Source: Flavobacteriales bacterium | GTDB lineage: Bacteria > Bacteroidota > Bacteroidia > Flavobacteriales_F > PHOS-HE28 | Direction of reading: 5' to 3' | Assembly: GCA_016721825.1 (NCBI GenBank) | Contig: JADKHI010000001.1 | Span: 1-64,000 of the forward strand | Length of the DNA stretch: 64,000 nt | Part shown: positions 26,688-36,829 of the stretch, piece after piece | Layout: the number at the start of each line of letters is the position of its first letter | Position numbering within the stretch: the stretch's first letter is position 1 | Notes under the pieces: generated by a model | What the model was told of the DNA's origin: nothing | The model's database searches: none | Seen by the model: the letters and a program-made list of their open reading frames with translations, nothing else | Made by a program: the position numbers and the translations under genes

Positions 26688-29600
26688 TCAGGGGATGTGC
26701 ATATAGGTGAACGAAGATGAACAGGTGGAAACCACACCGCCAACGCTCGTAGCCTTCGCTGTGATGACCGTAATGGTGTTCAACCCCACCGGGACCGGCT
26801 GGCCGAAGAAGCCGCCCGACACCGGATCGCTCACGGCCACGGGTGCGCCCTGGCAGTTGTTCGACGCGTAGAAGCGAACGATCGTTGCTTCATCCGAGGT
26901 GCCGACCAACGTTGGCGTGTTGTTGTTGCTCGGTGAAAGCGGCGTGCTGCCGGTGATGGTGGGTGCTGCTGGTGGCGAGCACGCGCCGTCCTCGTCCGCG
27001 ATGCCGTCGCAATCGTTGTCCTGCGTATCGCACGTGACCTCGCTGGTCTCGTATGCCGCTGAACTGCTCGCGTATTCGGATGTGGCACAGGTCACCCAGG
27101 CGCCGCCAACGCAGAGGTTGCTGGTCTTCTGCACACCATTGCAAACACCGATCTGGTTCTCGCAAAGTACCAGCATCAGCCCCGGATCGGCCGCATCGGT
27201 GAGGCCGTCGCCATCGTTATCAACACCATCGCACACCTCGTTCGCCATCGCGGTACCGGAGCAGAAGCCCGCACCGTTGCAGACATCGTTGATGGTGTTC
27301 GGGTTCCCATCATCGCAGGCGGTTCCAGCGGGTCTGTTCAGCAACGGACCGCACTGCCCTAGGCCGTCACATATGGAGCTGAAGGTGCAGTCCGTGCCTT
27401 GGATGCACACCGTTCCGAACGGTCGGAACGACCAGCTCGTGGTGGATTGGAGCGGGTTACACACCTGGCAGTACGCGACGGGGTTCGCCTGGCCGCTGGT
27501 GAAACACTGGCCGCTGATGTTGCAAACGTTGGGACCGGAGCACGGGTCGCACACATTGTCCTCATCCACCTGCCCGTCGCAGTCGTTGTCCTGGGTATCG
27601 CAGGTGACCTCATTGGGTTCGTAAGCTGCTGAGCCGCTCGTGTAGTCGGAAGTGGCGCACGTGAGCCAGGTGCCGGTCACACAGAGGTTGCTTGTCTTCT
27701 GCACACCGTTGCAAACACCGATCTGGTTCTCGCAAAGCACCAGCACCAGACCCGGATCCGCAGCATCCGTGAGGCCGTCGCCGTCGTTATCCAGACCATC
27801 GCAGACCTCATTCGCTACGGGTGTGCCGACGCAAACGCCTGTTCCATCGCACGCGTCGTTGATGGTGTTCGGGTTGCCATCATCACAAGCGGTACCTGCG
27901 GGAGCGGCTATGAAAACGCAACCGGTCAAGGGGTTGCACGTGTCGAAGGTGCAGGGGTTGCCATCATCACACACGGCCGCGGCACCGCTGATGCAGTTGC
28001 AGGCGCCATCCTCGATGTCGTTCACCGTGCAGGCGTTGCCGTCGCTGCAGGGTGTTCCGGCCGGCGCGCATCCGCAAACACCGCCTTCATCGATCAGTCC
28101 ATCGCAATCGTCGTCGATGCCGTTGCACGTTTCCGGCAGGCCGGGCTGGCTGCAGGTGGTGCCGCCGTTGCCGTCGCAGATCACCACACCGCCGCACCCG
28201 CAGGCCTGACCGAGGCCGAGGCCTTCGTCGATCTGGCCGTTGCCGTCGTTGTCCAAGCCATCGCAAAGCTCCAGCGGACCGCAATCCTCATCGACCTGTC
28301 CGTCGCAGTTGTTGTCGATGCCGTCGCCGCACATCTCGGTCGCGCTAGGGTTGGTGAGCGGTTCGCTGTCGTCGCAATCGCCGCTGTTGGACACACCGAC
28401 CCCGGAGCAGGGAACGGGCGCGTTCGGATCGCCGAAGCCATCCTCATCCTGGTCGGCGAAGAGGTTCAACTGGTCGTCCACGATCCCATCACAGTCGTTG
28501 TCCAGACCATCGCAGACCTCCTGGGCGCCCGGGTAGATGTCCGCGTTCGCATCGTCGCAATCCGAACCTGCGGGCCAGCCATCACTGTCCGCATCGGTAA
28601 GGCCGAAGCACTGCATCAAACCGGCGTTGCATCCTGCTGTGTTCATGCAGGCATTGCAGGCCGCCTGCCCTTGTACACAGGGGATGAGGCAATTGGTGCG
28701 CACACAGTTCGCCCACGTGATACCGCACGAATTGCACTCAGCGCTCAGCGGGAAACCTGCTCCCGCCAAGGAGTTCTGGATGCACGCTGTAGGATCGTTC
28801 CCGAAGAGGCAATTGCTGAACGCGTTCATTAGCGCCTCTCGGTAATCCGCGAAGTTGGCGCTCACCCAAGCTGCCTCCGCCGCAGTGCACAACACGCTGC
28901 AGTTCTGCCCGGGAAAGATGTTCGGGTCGCTATCGTCGCAATCATCATCGTTGGCAACGTGACCCACTGGTTGAGCGCAGGCGCTGTTGCTGATGGCCGC
29001 GTCGCCATAGCCGTCGCCATCGGAATCGGCATAGAAGAGCACGAAGGTTTGCGGATCCGTGTTGTTGTCCGGCGTGCCGTCACAATCATCATCGGTACCG
29101 TTGCCGCAGAGCTCGGCGGCCCCGGGGTTCACCTGCGCATCGGCATCGTTGCAATCCAGGGGCGGACACGCCGCGTTATTGTAGAAGCCATCGTTGTCAG
29201 TATCCAGGCAGCCACCGTTCGCAGCGCTCAATCCCGGAATGATCACAAAGCAGCCATTGGTCTGCTTCAGCGTGTCACCCAATAGGCTCACCGTTGGGCA
29301 ATCAACGCTGCCGGCATGCAAGGCATAGGGTACGCTGAGCAACTGGGTGGTGCCCATGTCCACGTAGGTGCTGCCCCCGCTGCCGTCCAGTTCCACTTGC
29401 AAATAATGCGGAGCACTTCCCCAGGCCACGGTCGCGAACTCGCCTTGCACGGTGTTGCCCTGGCCGACCGCCACGCTGAACAGACCGAACGAACTGGTGA
29501 CCACAGCGTGCGTCTCCCGGTAGGCGATAGGCCCCGTGGCGGCACCGCTGCGGACGGTCAGTCGCACGCCTACGGATTGCGTGCTCAGCACATTGCCGCT

Positions 29601-29699
29601 GGCATCGCGGGCCACGGCCTGGAAGTCGAAGGCCTGCGGTACTTGTGCGGTAAGGGCACTGCACAACAGAGCGGTAACGAAGAGGGTAAGGAAGCGCAT
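26688..29699 (-). CDS. Very large MopE-repeat secreted protein
   Basis: A 1003-residue exported protein. After a signal peptide (MRFLTLFVTALLCSALTAQ) comes an N-terminal beta domain seen in Bacteroidota surface proteins (FDFQAVARDASGNVLSTQ, GTTQLLSVPYALHAG). Most of the rest consists of acidic-cysteine MopE-type units: CDGLDNDCDGIVDD, CGDGIDNNCDGQVDED, CDGLDNDGNGQIDEG, CDTQDNDCDGQVDED and others, with long near-repeats around CENQIGVCNGVQKTSNLCV. A final Ig-like domain ends the protein; a T9SS tail is not obvious. MopE-type motifs bind copper in methanotrophs, so metal binding is plausible. It is cotranscribed with the gene 11 bp upstream. Confidence 0.85.
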   Translation of the reverse strand: MRFLTLFVTALLCSALTAQVPQAFDFQAVARDASGNVLSTQSVGVRLTVRSGAATGPIAYRETHAVVTSSFGLFSVAVGQGNTVQGEFATVAWGSAPHYLQVELDGSGGSTYVDMGTTQLLSVPYALHAGSVDCPTVSLLGDTLKQTNGCFVIIPGLSAANGGCLDTDNDGFYNNAACPPLDCNDADAQVNPGAAELCGNGTDDDCDGTPDNNTDPQTFVLFYADSDGDGYGDAAISNSACAQPVGHVANDDDCDDSDPNIFPGQNCSVLCTAAEAAWVSANFADYREALMNAFSNCLFGNDPTACIQNSLAGAGFPLSAECNSCGITWANCVRTNCLIPCVQGQAACNACMNTAGCNAGLMQCFGLTDADSDGWPAGSDCDDANADIYPGAQEVCDGLDNDCDGIVDDQLNLFADQDEDGFGDPNAPVPCSGVGVSNSGDCDDSEPLTNPSATEMCGDGIDNNCDGQVDEDCGPLELCDGLDNDGNGQIDEGLGLGQACGCGGVVICDGNGGTTCSQPGLPETCNGIDDDCDGLIDEGGVCGCAPAGTPCSDGNACTVNDIEDGACNCISGAAAVCDDGNPCTFDTCNPLTGCVFIAAPAGTACDDGNPNTINDACDGTGVCVGTPVANEVCDGLDNDGDGLTDAADPGLVLVLCENQIGVCNGVQKTSNLCVTGTWLTCATSDYTSGSAAYEPNEVTCDTQDNDCDGQVDEDNVCDPCSGPNVCNISGQCFTSGQANPVAYCQVCNPLQSTTSWSFRPFGTVCIQGTDCTFSSICDGLGQCGPLLNRPAGTACDDGNPNTINDVCNGAGFCSGTAMANEVCDGVDNDGDGLTDAADPGLMLVLCENQIGVCNGVQKTSNLCVGGAWVTCATSEYASSSAAYETSEVTCDTQDNDCDGIADEDGACSPPAAPTITGSTPLSPSNNNTPTLVGTSDEATIVRFYASNNCQGAPVAVSDPVSGGFFGQPVPVGLNTITVITAKATSVGGVVSTCSSSFTYMHIP

Positions 29700-29710
29700 G
29701 GACGGATGGT

Positions 29711-30664
29711 TCAGGGAAGCGGTTGGACGCGGACGGCGGTGGGCACGGTACCGCCGATGGTGAGCAGAATGGGGTCCCGGTCGTTGCGTACGCCGGTGTA
29801 TTTCACGGTGCCATCGAGGTTCACGTCGGCGGGCAGGTAACCGCTCACGGTGTTGGTGGGCACCGTGCCTCCAATGGTCAGCAGCACGGGGTCGCGGTCG
29901 TTGTCGGCACCGGTGTACTTCACTGTGGCGTCGCCGTTCACGTCGCCGCCCCAGAGCAGGTAGCGACCGTTGCGTTGAGCTTCGGCGTTGGGTACGTGCA
30001 GCGTCGTGATGCCGGTAGTGAGGTCGAACGCGTTCACCCCCGTACCGAGCGTGATGGGTGCTTGCGTGAGCACAGGCAGGTGGTTGCGGTGCAATAGCGC
30101 GAGGTGGTAGCTGCCGGGCAACACCGTGATGCGCAAGGGCGAAATACCGTCCACGTCCACCACATCGCCATCGCGTTGCAGCAACGCGGCGCGGGCGGCA
30201 TCGATGCGGCTGGCATCATCGGCACCGCGCAGTTCCACAAAGACCCAATCCACCAAGGCATCGGCACCCGTGTTCAGCAGGGCTGCCGGAGTGAGCTGTG
30301 CCCCCCCTTGCATCCCCACAGGCGGATGGCCCACTGCGCTGAAGGGTTCCATCAACGGCAACAGCCCACGCGTGCGCAGGCTGTCGTGCATCAGGTCGGT
30401 GCTGGCATCGTAAGGACCATCCAACAGCGCGGCGATGTTCAACGAGAGCTGCACGCCTTCGGGCTGCTGCACGCCGGCCGTGGCAAAGGCATTGCCATCG
30501 GTGAACGTGGCGCTGGCCGGTTGGCCGAGGGTCCAGCTCAAAGAAGTGCCCGTGCTTTCTCCGGAACCACCGGTAGGCACCACCGCACGAGGTTCAAGAG
30601 ATTGTGCAGAGGCCGTGAGGCTCGCGAAAGCGGGCAAAAGGCCGAAGAGAAGGAGGCTGCGCAT
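29711..30664 (-). CDS. Secreted protein with paired dockerin-like repeats
   Basis: A 317-residue exported protein with signal peptide (MRSLLLFGLLPAFASLTASAQ). The middle is a beta-rich region of unknown family (GDVVDVDGISPLRITVLPGS). The C-terminus holds two near-identical units: GDVNGDATVKYTGADNDRD then ADVNLDGTVKYTGVRNDRD, each followed by PILLTIGGTVPT or close. The D-x-N-x-D loops look like calcium-binding dockerin/type I-like motifs. It lies 11 bp upstream of the MopE gene on the same strand, so the two are coexpressed; a shared surface structure is an inference. Confidence 0.78.
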   Translation of the reverse strand: MRSLLLFGLLPAFASLTASAQSLEPRAVVPTGGSGESTGTSLSWTLGQPASATFTDGNAFATAGVQQPEGVQLSLNIAALLDGPYDASTDLMHDSLRTRGLLPLMEPFSAVGHPPVGMQGGAQLTPAALLNTGADALVDWVFVELRGADDASRIDAARAALLQRDGDVVDVDGISPLRITVLPGSYHLALLHRNHLPVLTQAPITLGTGVNAFDLTTGITTLHVPNAEAQRNGRYLLWGGDVNGDATVKYTGADNDRDPVLLTIGGTVPTNTVSGYLPADVNLDGTVKYTGVRNDRDPILLTIGGTVPTAVRVQPLP

Positions 30665-30804
30665 GGGCGTTCTGGGCTAGGTCGAAGCCATGCCCAAGGT
30701 TCCGCGACCCGGGGCACAGATGCAATAGAACTTTAGTTAGGGGATGATCCGCCCCCCCGGCAACCCCCACCCTCACTGGCGCGTCAACTTCGCAGCCCTT
30801 CCAC

Positions 30805-33471
30805 ATGCGCAACCTGATCCACTTCGCAGCACTGCTCTACGCCTTACTACCGGCACTGCTCTCCGCACAGACGAACACCCCCTGGTGCCAGAGCACATCG
30901 TCCGTGAGCGCCGACATCGTCCGTGCGGCGCAAGGCTATGTGCCCGGGCGTGGTGGAACGCGCTACGTCAAGCTCAAGGTCATCATCGCTTCGCAGACAG
31001 GGCCTGGTGGTGATGCCAGCACGCCCAGCATCGTGCAGCGCGACCTCGATGGCATGAACGAGCTCTTCGCGCTGAACAACACCGGCATCCAGTTCGAGCT
31101 CTGCGGGCCCGTGCAAGTGGTGGACAATGACAACCTCTACGCGCCGTGGAACTTCGACCCTGCGAGCATCAACCCCTATTACGAACCGGGCTACATCACG
31201 CTGGTGTATTGCGCCCTGCTGCCCAACAGCCTCGGCGGCTTCACCATGGGCGATCTGGTGTACCTGCGCGGTTCGGGCAGCGCACAGATCGCCGCGCACG
31301 AGGTGGCCCACGTGCTCGGGCTCATGCACCCGCACGACGCCGTCTTCGGGGCGGAACTGGTGGACGGCAGCAATTGCGCCACCACCGGCGACCTGATCTG
31401 CGACACGCCTGCTGACCCCGATCTCGGCCTGCCCGGTATGGTCACCTATGGCACCTGTAGTTACATCGGCACCGCCACCGACGCCAACGGACAGGCCTAT
31501 GCGCCCATTACCAGCAACATCATGAGCTACGCGCCCTGCGTGCTCAGCACCTTCACCCCCGGCCAGGCGCAGGTGATGCAGTACGTGCTCGACAACGTGA
31601 AGACCAATTTGCGCGTGAGCTACGTGCCCGTCGCCATCACGCCTTTCAACACGCGGCAATGCCACAATGGGTCCTCCATCCAACTCTCCGCCACGCCCGC
31701 GCCGGGCAGCTTCGATGGTCCGCTGGTGAACGGCACCACACTTGTGAACGCACCGAACACGCCGAGCGAATACGCCGTTACCTACACGCCTACCACGCCA
31801 CCGCTGGACAGTAGTACAACCATCGATCAGGCGTTCACCATGTTCGACCAGTACTTCAGCTACAACTACACGTACACGGTGCTGGACAGCCTGGTGCAGA
31901 CCATTCGCGCCGGTGCCGATGGCCGCCTTACGCAGGTGGACTTTCTGATGCACGACAGCTTGCCGAACAACTTCCGCCTGCGCATATACAGCGGTCAAGG
32001 GGGCGGGGTGCTCCTGCATGAAAGTATGCTCTCCACTCCCGCCATCCCGGACACCTCGTGGCTCTCGTTCCCCGTATCGGACCTGGTCCCCATGGTGAAC
32101 AATGCCGTCTACACGTTGGAACTGGTCGCGGACCATGCCTTCAAACAGGTCACCAGCTTCGGGGCGGGTTGGGCCTATTACGATTACATGCGTGGCAGCA
32201 GCAACGCCGGGGGCTTCAAGGATGCCGCCTTCCGCACGTGGGTGCATGCGCTGCCGCCTTGCCAAAGCACCATCCGTTATTACGAGCTCTATCAAGTGCC
32301 ACCCCACTACATGCTCAACCTCGCCGATGTCTATTGCACCAGTGAAGCGGATACCGTGGTGCTCATCGGGGACAACATCCTCTCGCTGGATGACGAGATC
32401 TGGATCGAGGGGGTGAACACCAGCGCCTTCGTGCCCGCCATGCTGAATGAAGGCGCGCATGAGCTGCTCTACATCAACTCGGCGTTCGGCTGCACGGACA
32501 CCACCATCTCCATCATCAACGTGAACCAGCCTGCTGCGCTCAGCATACCGGACCTCAACGGGCCCGTTTGTTTCCAATCCGCACCCTTCGTTCTGGAGGG
32601 CGATCCGCTCGGCGGGTACGTGACCATTGATGGGGTGCGCGATAGCGTGCTCGACCCGGTTACCCTGGGCCTGGGTGCGCACACGGCCAACTATTACTAC
32701 GAAGGCGTGCTGGATACCGTCACCTTCGCCGACCAGCGGACGGGCCTCGTCAGTTATGTCAGCGGTGCGCAGGGAACAGTGGCCGTGGGCACCCCGATCT
32801 GGCAGTCCTTCACACCAGCCTTCGGTGGACGGCTCGAGAAGTTCATCGTATCGCTCTATGGCATCAACGGGCCTTTCACGTACGGGGTGAAACTGCTGAA
32901 GGGCACCGGCACGGGCGGAACGGTCATCGATACCGACACCATCACCGTGCCCAACAACTCCTATCCGGACATGCTCGGCGACATGCATCCCGTGGTGATC
33001 CGCGATTCGGTGTACACCCTCCAACTGGAACGCCTGCCCGATACGCTCAGTATGGCGGATCAGATGTACTTCTTCACGGACGGTTCCCTCTATACCCGTG
33101 GTACAGGGCAGTTCGGAACGGACACCAACATCGACCTCTATTTCGAGGAGACGGTGAGCCGTATCTATTCCTGCGCCGACTCCATCGCTGTTCCCTTCAC
33201 CGTGGAAGTGTGCACAGGCTTGGCGGAGATCGGTGAGGACGACCTGCTGCTCGGCCCCAACCCCTTCACTGATGTGCTCACGCTGCGCCCCCGCAGCTCG
33301 CTTCGTTACACGCTCTACAATGCACAGGGCGCGCTGGTGGCCTCGGGCATGGCGCGCGGCGGGGAAGCCACCGACATCGGTACAACAGCGTTGGCAGCAG
33401 GGCTGTACACCTTGCGCGTTACCGCAATGGACGGAACAGGCCAGCGCGCATTCGTGCTGGTGCGGGAGTAA
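30805..33471 (+). CDS. M43-family zinc metalloprotease with T9SS sorting domain
   Basis: An 888-residue secreted protease. Signal peptide MRNLIHFAALLYALLPALLS. The peptidase domain has the zinc motif AAHEVAHVLGLMHPHD (HExxHxxGxxH) near residue 170 and a Met-turn region NIMSYAPC, diagnostic of the pappalysin-like M43 (metzincin) family. Long beta-rich extensions follow, with two similar segments (QTIRAGADGRLTQVDFLMH, and QSFTPAFGGRLEKFIVSLY) and finally a T9SS tail (LLGPNPFTDVLTLRPRSS to GLYTLRVTAMDGTGQRAF). Probably an extracellular degradative enzyme. The 140 bp before it also hold the divergent promoter of the previous gene. Confidence 0.92.
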   Translation: MRNLIHFAALLYALLPALLSAQTNTPWCQSTSSVSADIVRAAQGYVPGRGGTRYVKLKVIIASQTGPGGDASTPSIVQRDLDGMNELFALNNTGIQFELCGPVQVVDNDNLYAPWNFDPASINPYYEPGYITLVYCALLPNSLGGFTMGDLVYLRGSGSAQIAAHEVAHVLGLMHPHDAVFGAELVDGSNCATTGDLICDTPADPDLGLPGMVTYGTCSYIGTATDANGQAYAPITSNIMSYAPCVLSTFTPGQAQVMQYVLDNVKTNLRVSYVPVAITPFNTRQCHNGSSIQLSATPAPGSFDGPLVNGTTLVNAPNTPSEYAVTYTPTTPPLDSSTTIDQAFTMFDQYFSYNYTYTVLDSLVQTIRAGADGRLTQVDFLMHDSLPNNFRLRIYSGQGGGVLLHESMLSTPAIPDTSWLSFPVSDLVPMVNNAVYTLELVADHAFKQVTSFGAGWAYYDYMRGSSNAGGFKDAAFRTWVHALPPCQSTIRYYELYQVPPHYMLNLADVYCTSEADTVVLIGDNILSLDDEIWIEGVNTSAFVPAMLNEGAHELLYINSAFGCTDTTISIINVNQPAALSIPDLNGPVCFQSAPFVLEGDPLGGYVTIDGVRDSVLDPVTLGLGAHTANYYYEGVLDTVTFADQRTGLVSYVSGAQGTVAVGTPIWQSFTPAFGGRLEKFIVSLYGINGPFTYGVKLLKGTGTGGTVIDTDTITVPNNSYPDMLGDMHPVVIRDSVYTLQLERLPDTLSMADQMYFFTDGSLYTRGTGQFGTDTNIDLYFEETVSRIYSCADSIAVPFTVEVCTGLAEIGEDDLLLGPNPFTDVLTLRPRSSLRYTLYNAQGALVASGMARGGEATDIGTTALAAGLYTLRVTAMDGTGQRAFVLVRE

Positions 33472-33499
33472 GCGTTGTGTATCCGGTGGAAGCCCGCGC

Positions 33500-34615
33500 T
33501 CAATTCTCCTTCAGAACCCTTACCAGCCGCGTGGTGCCCTGCGCATCCACAACTTCCAGCAGGTAGAGGCCCGCGCCGATTGAGCCCAGTGGAACGCTGT
33601 TGCCTTGCAGCGAGGCCAGCGCCACACAGGTGCCCGTGGCGGACCAGAGGCGGTAGCGGACCGGCGCATGGCCGGGCCAGCTGATCGTGAGCTCCGTGCT
33701 CGCCGGTTGCGGATACACAGTGATGTCTGATGCGGTAGTGTGCGGATCCGCGATGCCCGTGACGTAGGGCGCACCCACATAGACCATGAGGTAACTCCCT
33801 ACGCCCAGCTTCACCACGCTCGGGTCGCCGCCCTGGACGTTGGTGTTGGTGTAACCGTTCCACTGCCCGCCGTTGGGTGTGCTGTTGTACCAGATGCCGT
33901 TGGTGCCAGCGCCGTAGAAGCGCAGCTCGTTGGGGTTCTCCACCACGTAGTTGCCCGTCCAGTTGTGCTGCATGTCGGAGGGGATCGTTGGCACCGCCGC
34001 CCACCCCACGCCGTCCGGCGATACGTAGTGGAAGGCGCCGTCCTGTGGCGCACCGGCCGGGGCCAGGTAATGCCAACCGGGTCCGAACTGGATCACCGCC
34101 GGATCGATCACGCGCTCGTTCAATTCATCCACGCGGGCGCCGGGCTCAAAGCTGTAGTGCACCCCATCGGCGCTGCGGGCGCTGTAGGTGTTCACCGTGC
34201 TGTCCAGCATCAGGGGCATGCCATCGCTGCTGCTGAAGTAAATGCGCAAACTGTCGCCCCCGAAGGCCGCCAGGGTGGGATCGAAGGGCCGCTGGTAGCT
34301 CGAAGGCAGCCCGTTCACCACAATGGGTGTGGGCGCCGTCCAGCTCGCGCCGTTGTCGTAGCTGAACTTCACCGCCACACGGTCCCAGCTGGGCCCCGGG
34401 TTCGGCTGCCGGAACCATTGGAAGGCGGCCACCAGCGTATCGCCGTGCCAACGCACCACCGAGGGCACCCCGCTGCTGTCCTGGAAGACCGTGGGCGGAT
34501 CAAAGGTGATGCCATCCACCGATCCGCTGATCAGCAGGGGCCGTTCCCAAGGGAAGTTCTGGGCCGTGGCGGCGCCGCACGCAAGCGCCGCGAGGAGGAG
34601 GAAGGGTGCATGCAT
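33500..34615 (-). CDS. Secreted propeller glycosidase/sialidase-like protein with T9SS domain
   Basis: A 371-residue exported protein: signal peptide MHAPFLLLAALACGAATAQ, a bladed beta-propeller resembling exo-sialidase or five-bladed GH43/32 folds (VAVKFSYDNGASWTAPTPIV is an Asp-box-like motif S-x-D-x-G-x-x-W; DELNERVIDPAVIQFG; NPNELRFYGAG), and a T9SS tail (VYPQPASTELTISWPG to GLYLLEVVDAQGTTRLVRVL). Catalytic residues cannot be assigned securely. It is convergent with the metalloprotease gene across 28 bp. Confidence 0.75.
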   Translation of the reverse strand: MHAPFLLLAALACGAATAQNFPWERPLLISGSVDGITFDPPTVFQDSSGVPSVVRWHGDTLVAAFQWFRQPNPGPSWDRVAVKFSYDNGASWTAPTPIVVNGLPSSYQRPFDPTLAAFGGDSLRIYFSSSDGMPLMLDSTVNTYSARSADGVHYSFEPGARVDELNERVIDPAVIQFGPGWHYLAPAGAPQDGAFHYVSPDGVGWAAVPTIPSDMQHNWTGNYVVENPNELRFYGAGTNGIWYNSTPNGGQWNGYTNTNVQGGDPSVVKLGVGSYLMVYVGAPYVTGIADPHTTASDITVYPQPASTELTISWPGHAPVRYRLWSATGTCVALASLQGNSVPLGSIGAGLYLLEVVDAQGTTRLVRVLKEN

Positions 34616-34693
34616 GGGGCTTGGACCTGCGGGGTGGGGAATGGTTTGGTCGGGGGCTAAGGTGCCTGGAGTACAGAATGGATAACTCCCTAT

Positions 34694-36829
34694 TCATAGT
34701 GTATCAAACACTACAGACTCGATTCCAATCCTCAATTTCTCTTCCAATCCAACTGCTCTGGAAATCTCCTGAAAGTTGGTCTTGCCATCAGGAATCAATG
34801 AACCCCTGGAGCAGGCAAGCAAGTACTCTCCCGCCGCATGAGCATTCCCCTGCTTTGCAATCTCACCTCCCATCCATTTGCTCACGTCCTCAATTCCGCG
34901 TATTCCCCAATCACGTCGTTGAACGAGTTTCAAGAGGATACCCCACAATAAGTCCTCCTGATACCGACTTGAGAGATTCTTGATACTGAAGGCACCACTA
35001 TAGGGAAAACCCGTGTGCAACCGCTTCGCATAGTCCGGGTCATTGCGCAAGGACTGAAGACCACTCGCTACGACGAAGGCAACGATCTTCGAACTTGCTC
35101 CACATTGTGCTAAAGGAGAAAAGCCACCGATTCCCTTGGAACTATAACCCGGAAGGAGCAATAGTGCTTCACTCCCAATTCCCCGCTTTCGATCTGCGAG
35201 TAACCCCAAGCGATCATCAATCCATTTAGGGGGATTCGTCATCTGCTGCACCCAAGCATTCAGAACATCATACTCCGAACACCAAGGACAGTCTCGCCCA
35301 TTCCAGTGCGGAAGCGAAAGCTCGGCGACATAACTGTGATTGCCCTGCCAATCATGACCACTTCCTATCTCTGCACACCTACCATCGTATTCCACTTTGG
35401 AGTCTGTCCTGTTCACAGCCCACGCAAATCCAACCCGTTCAAAAGACCCAAAATCATTCTCTCGCAGAGCGCGTATGTAGCTCCGCATTCGCGCTCCAGT
35501 GTTAATCACATCATCAACGAACAGCACGCGCTTTGATGTCCTCAATGCATTGGCATTCTCCGATGAAATCTCCGAACTCCTGAGATCATCGCTTGCAAAC
35601 CAAGGCACACCCTTAGCTTTTGACAATTCGCTCGCCATGCGAATTCCAGCCGCATGATTCGGACAGACTATCTGGTCAGGATCAGTAGCATGCCTAACAC
35701 CATGGGTAATCCAGTCATTCCGAAAAGCGTTGCTAGCATCAAGCAATTTCTCGACATCAATGTCAAATGCATGATGGCGGTTGTCATTCGGATTGTCAGC
35801 ATGCATGAGAAAGCACTCCTCATGGACCCCATAACGCCGTATGAAATCGCTCGCGACCTTGAAGTGAGCCTTTGTCAACATAACGGGGCGATCCTTTGCC
35901 TCTTTGACATAATAGCTCTTCCCATCAATAGAGATAGCCTCGGACTTCCTTTCGCACAGGGGGCAGAAATCCGCAGACCATCCTTCCGATGAAAAATCCA
36001 ACTCGGCCCAGGCTTCACAAGTCGCACCTTCAATATGCGTGGATTCGCTGCGACTACTAAAGAGATGAACACAGGTAACCTTCGAAGGAACAACCGTACC
36101 AGAAAGAACGAACTTGCATATCTGCGCAGCAGTTCTTCCAGTGCCATTAACACTGTTCAAGAAGAGGAGTTGCTCGTTTCCGTCAATGAAGCTTGTCAGC
36201 CGGCCGACTACAGTTCTAGCAGCAGAGCGATCCAATGAGGGGTGGATTGTAAGGCCCTCCACTTTGCATGTGAGCTTGTACTTCGCTTGCGCACGAAACA
36301 CAGCGGACGCAATCTGGAACGTGTCCAACAGAACAAGTTCATGTGTTGCTAGTGCAGGCCTCAACCAAAATGCGAATAGATCAATGGTTCTTGCATCCCC
36401 AAGCATGTCCCCGACTCGTAGGAATTGGGTAACATGAAGCCCCGATGGTGTCACAAAATGGACTCCTTCTGGTGCAACGAGCAATGCCTGATCACCCTTG
36501 CTCTTTATCCTTCCAAGCAGGCACTGAGTGCGTAGCGCTACAACTTGATGACCCGTCAACTCATCACTTCGACCCGCGACAAATATTCGCCCCTGCACCG
36601 TCATTGTTTCACTCAAATACCTCAATGCTATGATGGGCTTCCCATGTATTGCTCCTAACTCTTCAAGTGAGGCATCAACCCACATGATATCATTCTCGAA
36701 CAAGAGCACAAGACAGGAAAGCGAGAAGAATCGAACCGAGTTACGCTGGAAGTAGGAGTTAAGGTGTTCATACTCCTCCTCTCGATCCACAAAATGAAAG
36801 TGTGGCGAAGAAGTATCCACCTCAATCAT
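34694..36829 (-). CDS. Large phosphoribosyltransferase-like protein, tandem modules
   Basis: A 711-residue cytosolic protein, third gene of the island operon. Residues ~120-200 hold an orotate-PRTase-like opening (GVHFVTPSGLHVTQFLRVGD, then ELVLLDTFQIASAVF). Around residue 430 sits a canonical PRPP-loop motif KRVLFVDDVINTGARMRSYI (V-D-D-x-x-x-T-G). Cysteine pairs CPLC (near residue 290) and CPWC (near 515) may bind zinc. So it looks like two PRTase-type folds, of which the second keeps the loop. It overlaps the GHKL gene by ATGA at 36826-36829. PRTase-like proteins occur in several defence operons. No precise reaction is claimed. Confidence 0.72.
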   Translation of the reverse strand: MIEVDTSSPHFHFVDREEEYEHLNSYFQRNSVRFFSLSCLVLLFENDIMWVDASLEELGAIHGKPIIALRYLSETMTVQGRIFVAGRSDELTGHQVVALRTQCLLGRIKSKGDQALLVAPEGVHFVTPSGLHVTQFLRVGDMLGDARTIDLFAFWLRPALATHELVLLDTFQIASAVFRAQAKYKLTCKVEGLTIHPSLDRSAARTVVGRLTSFIDGNEQLLFLNSVNGTGRTAAQICKFVLSGTVVPSKVTCVHLFSSRSESTHIEGATCEAWAELDFSSEGWSADFCPLCERKSEAISIDGKSYYVKEAKDRPVMLTKAHFKVASDFIRRYGVHEECFLMHADNPNDNRHHAFDIDVEKLLDASNAFRNDWITHGVRHATDPDQIVCPNHAAGIRMASELSKAKGVPWFASDDLRSSEISSENANALRTSKRVLFVDDVINTGARMRSYIRALRENDFGSFERVGFAWAVNRTDSKVEYDGRCAEIGSGHDWQGNHSYVAELSLPHWNGRDCPWCSEYDVLNAWVQQMTNPPKWIDDRLGLLADRKRGIGSEALLLLPGYSSKGIGGFSPLAQCGASSKIVAFVVASGLQSLRNDPDYAKRLHTGFPYSGAFSIKNLSSRYQEDLLWGILLKLVQRRDWGIRGIEDVSKWMGGEIAKQGNAHAAGEYLLACSRGSLIPDGKTNFQEISRAVGLEEKLRIGIESVVFDTL

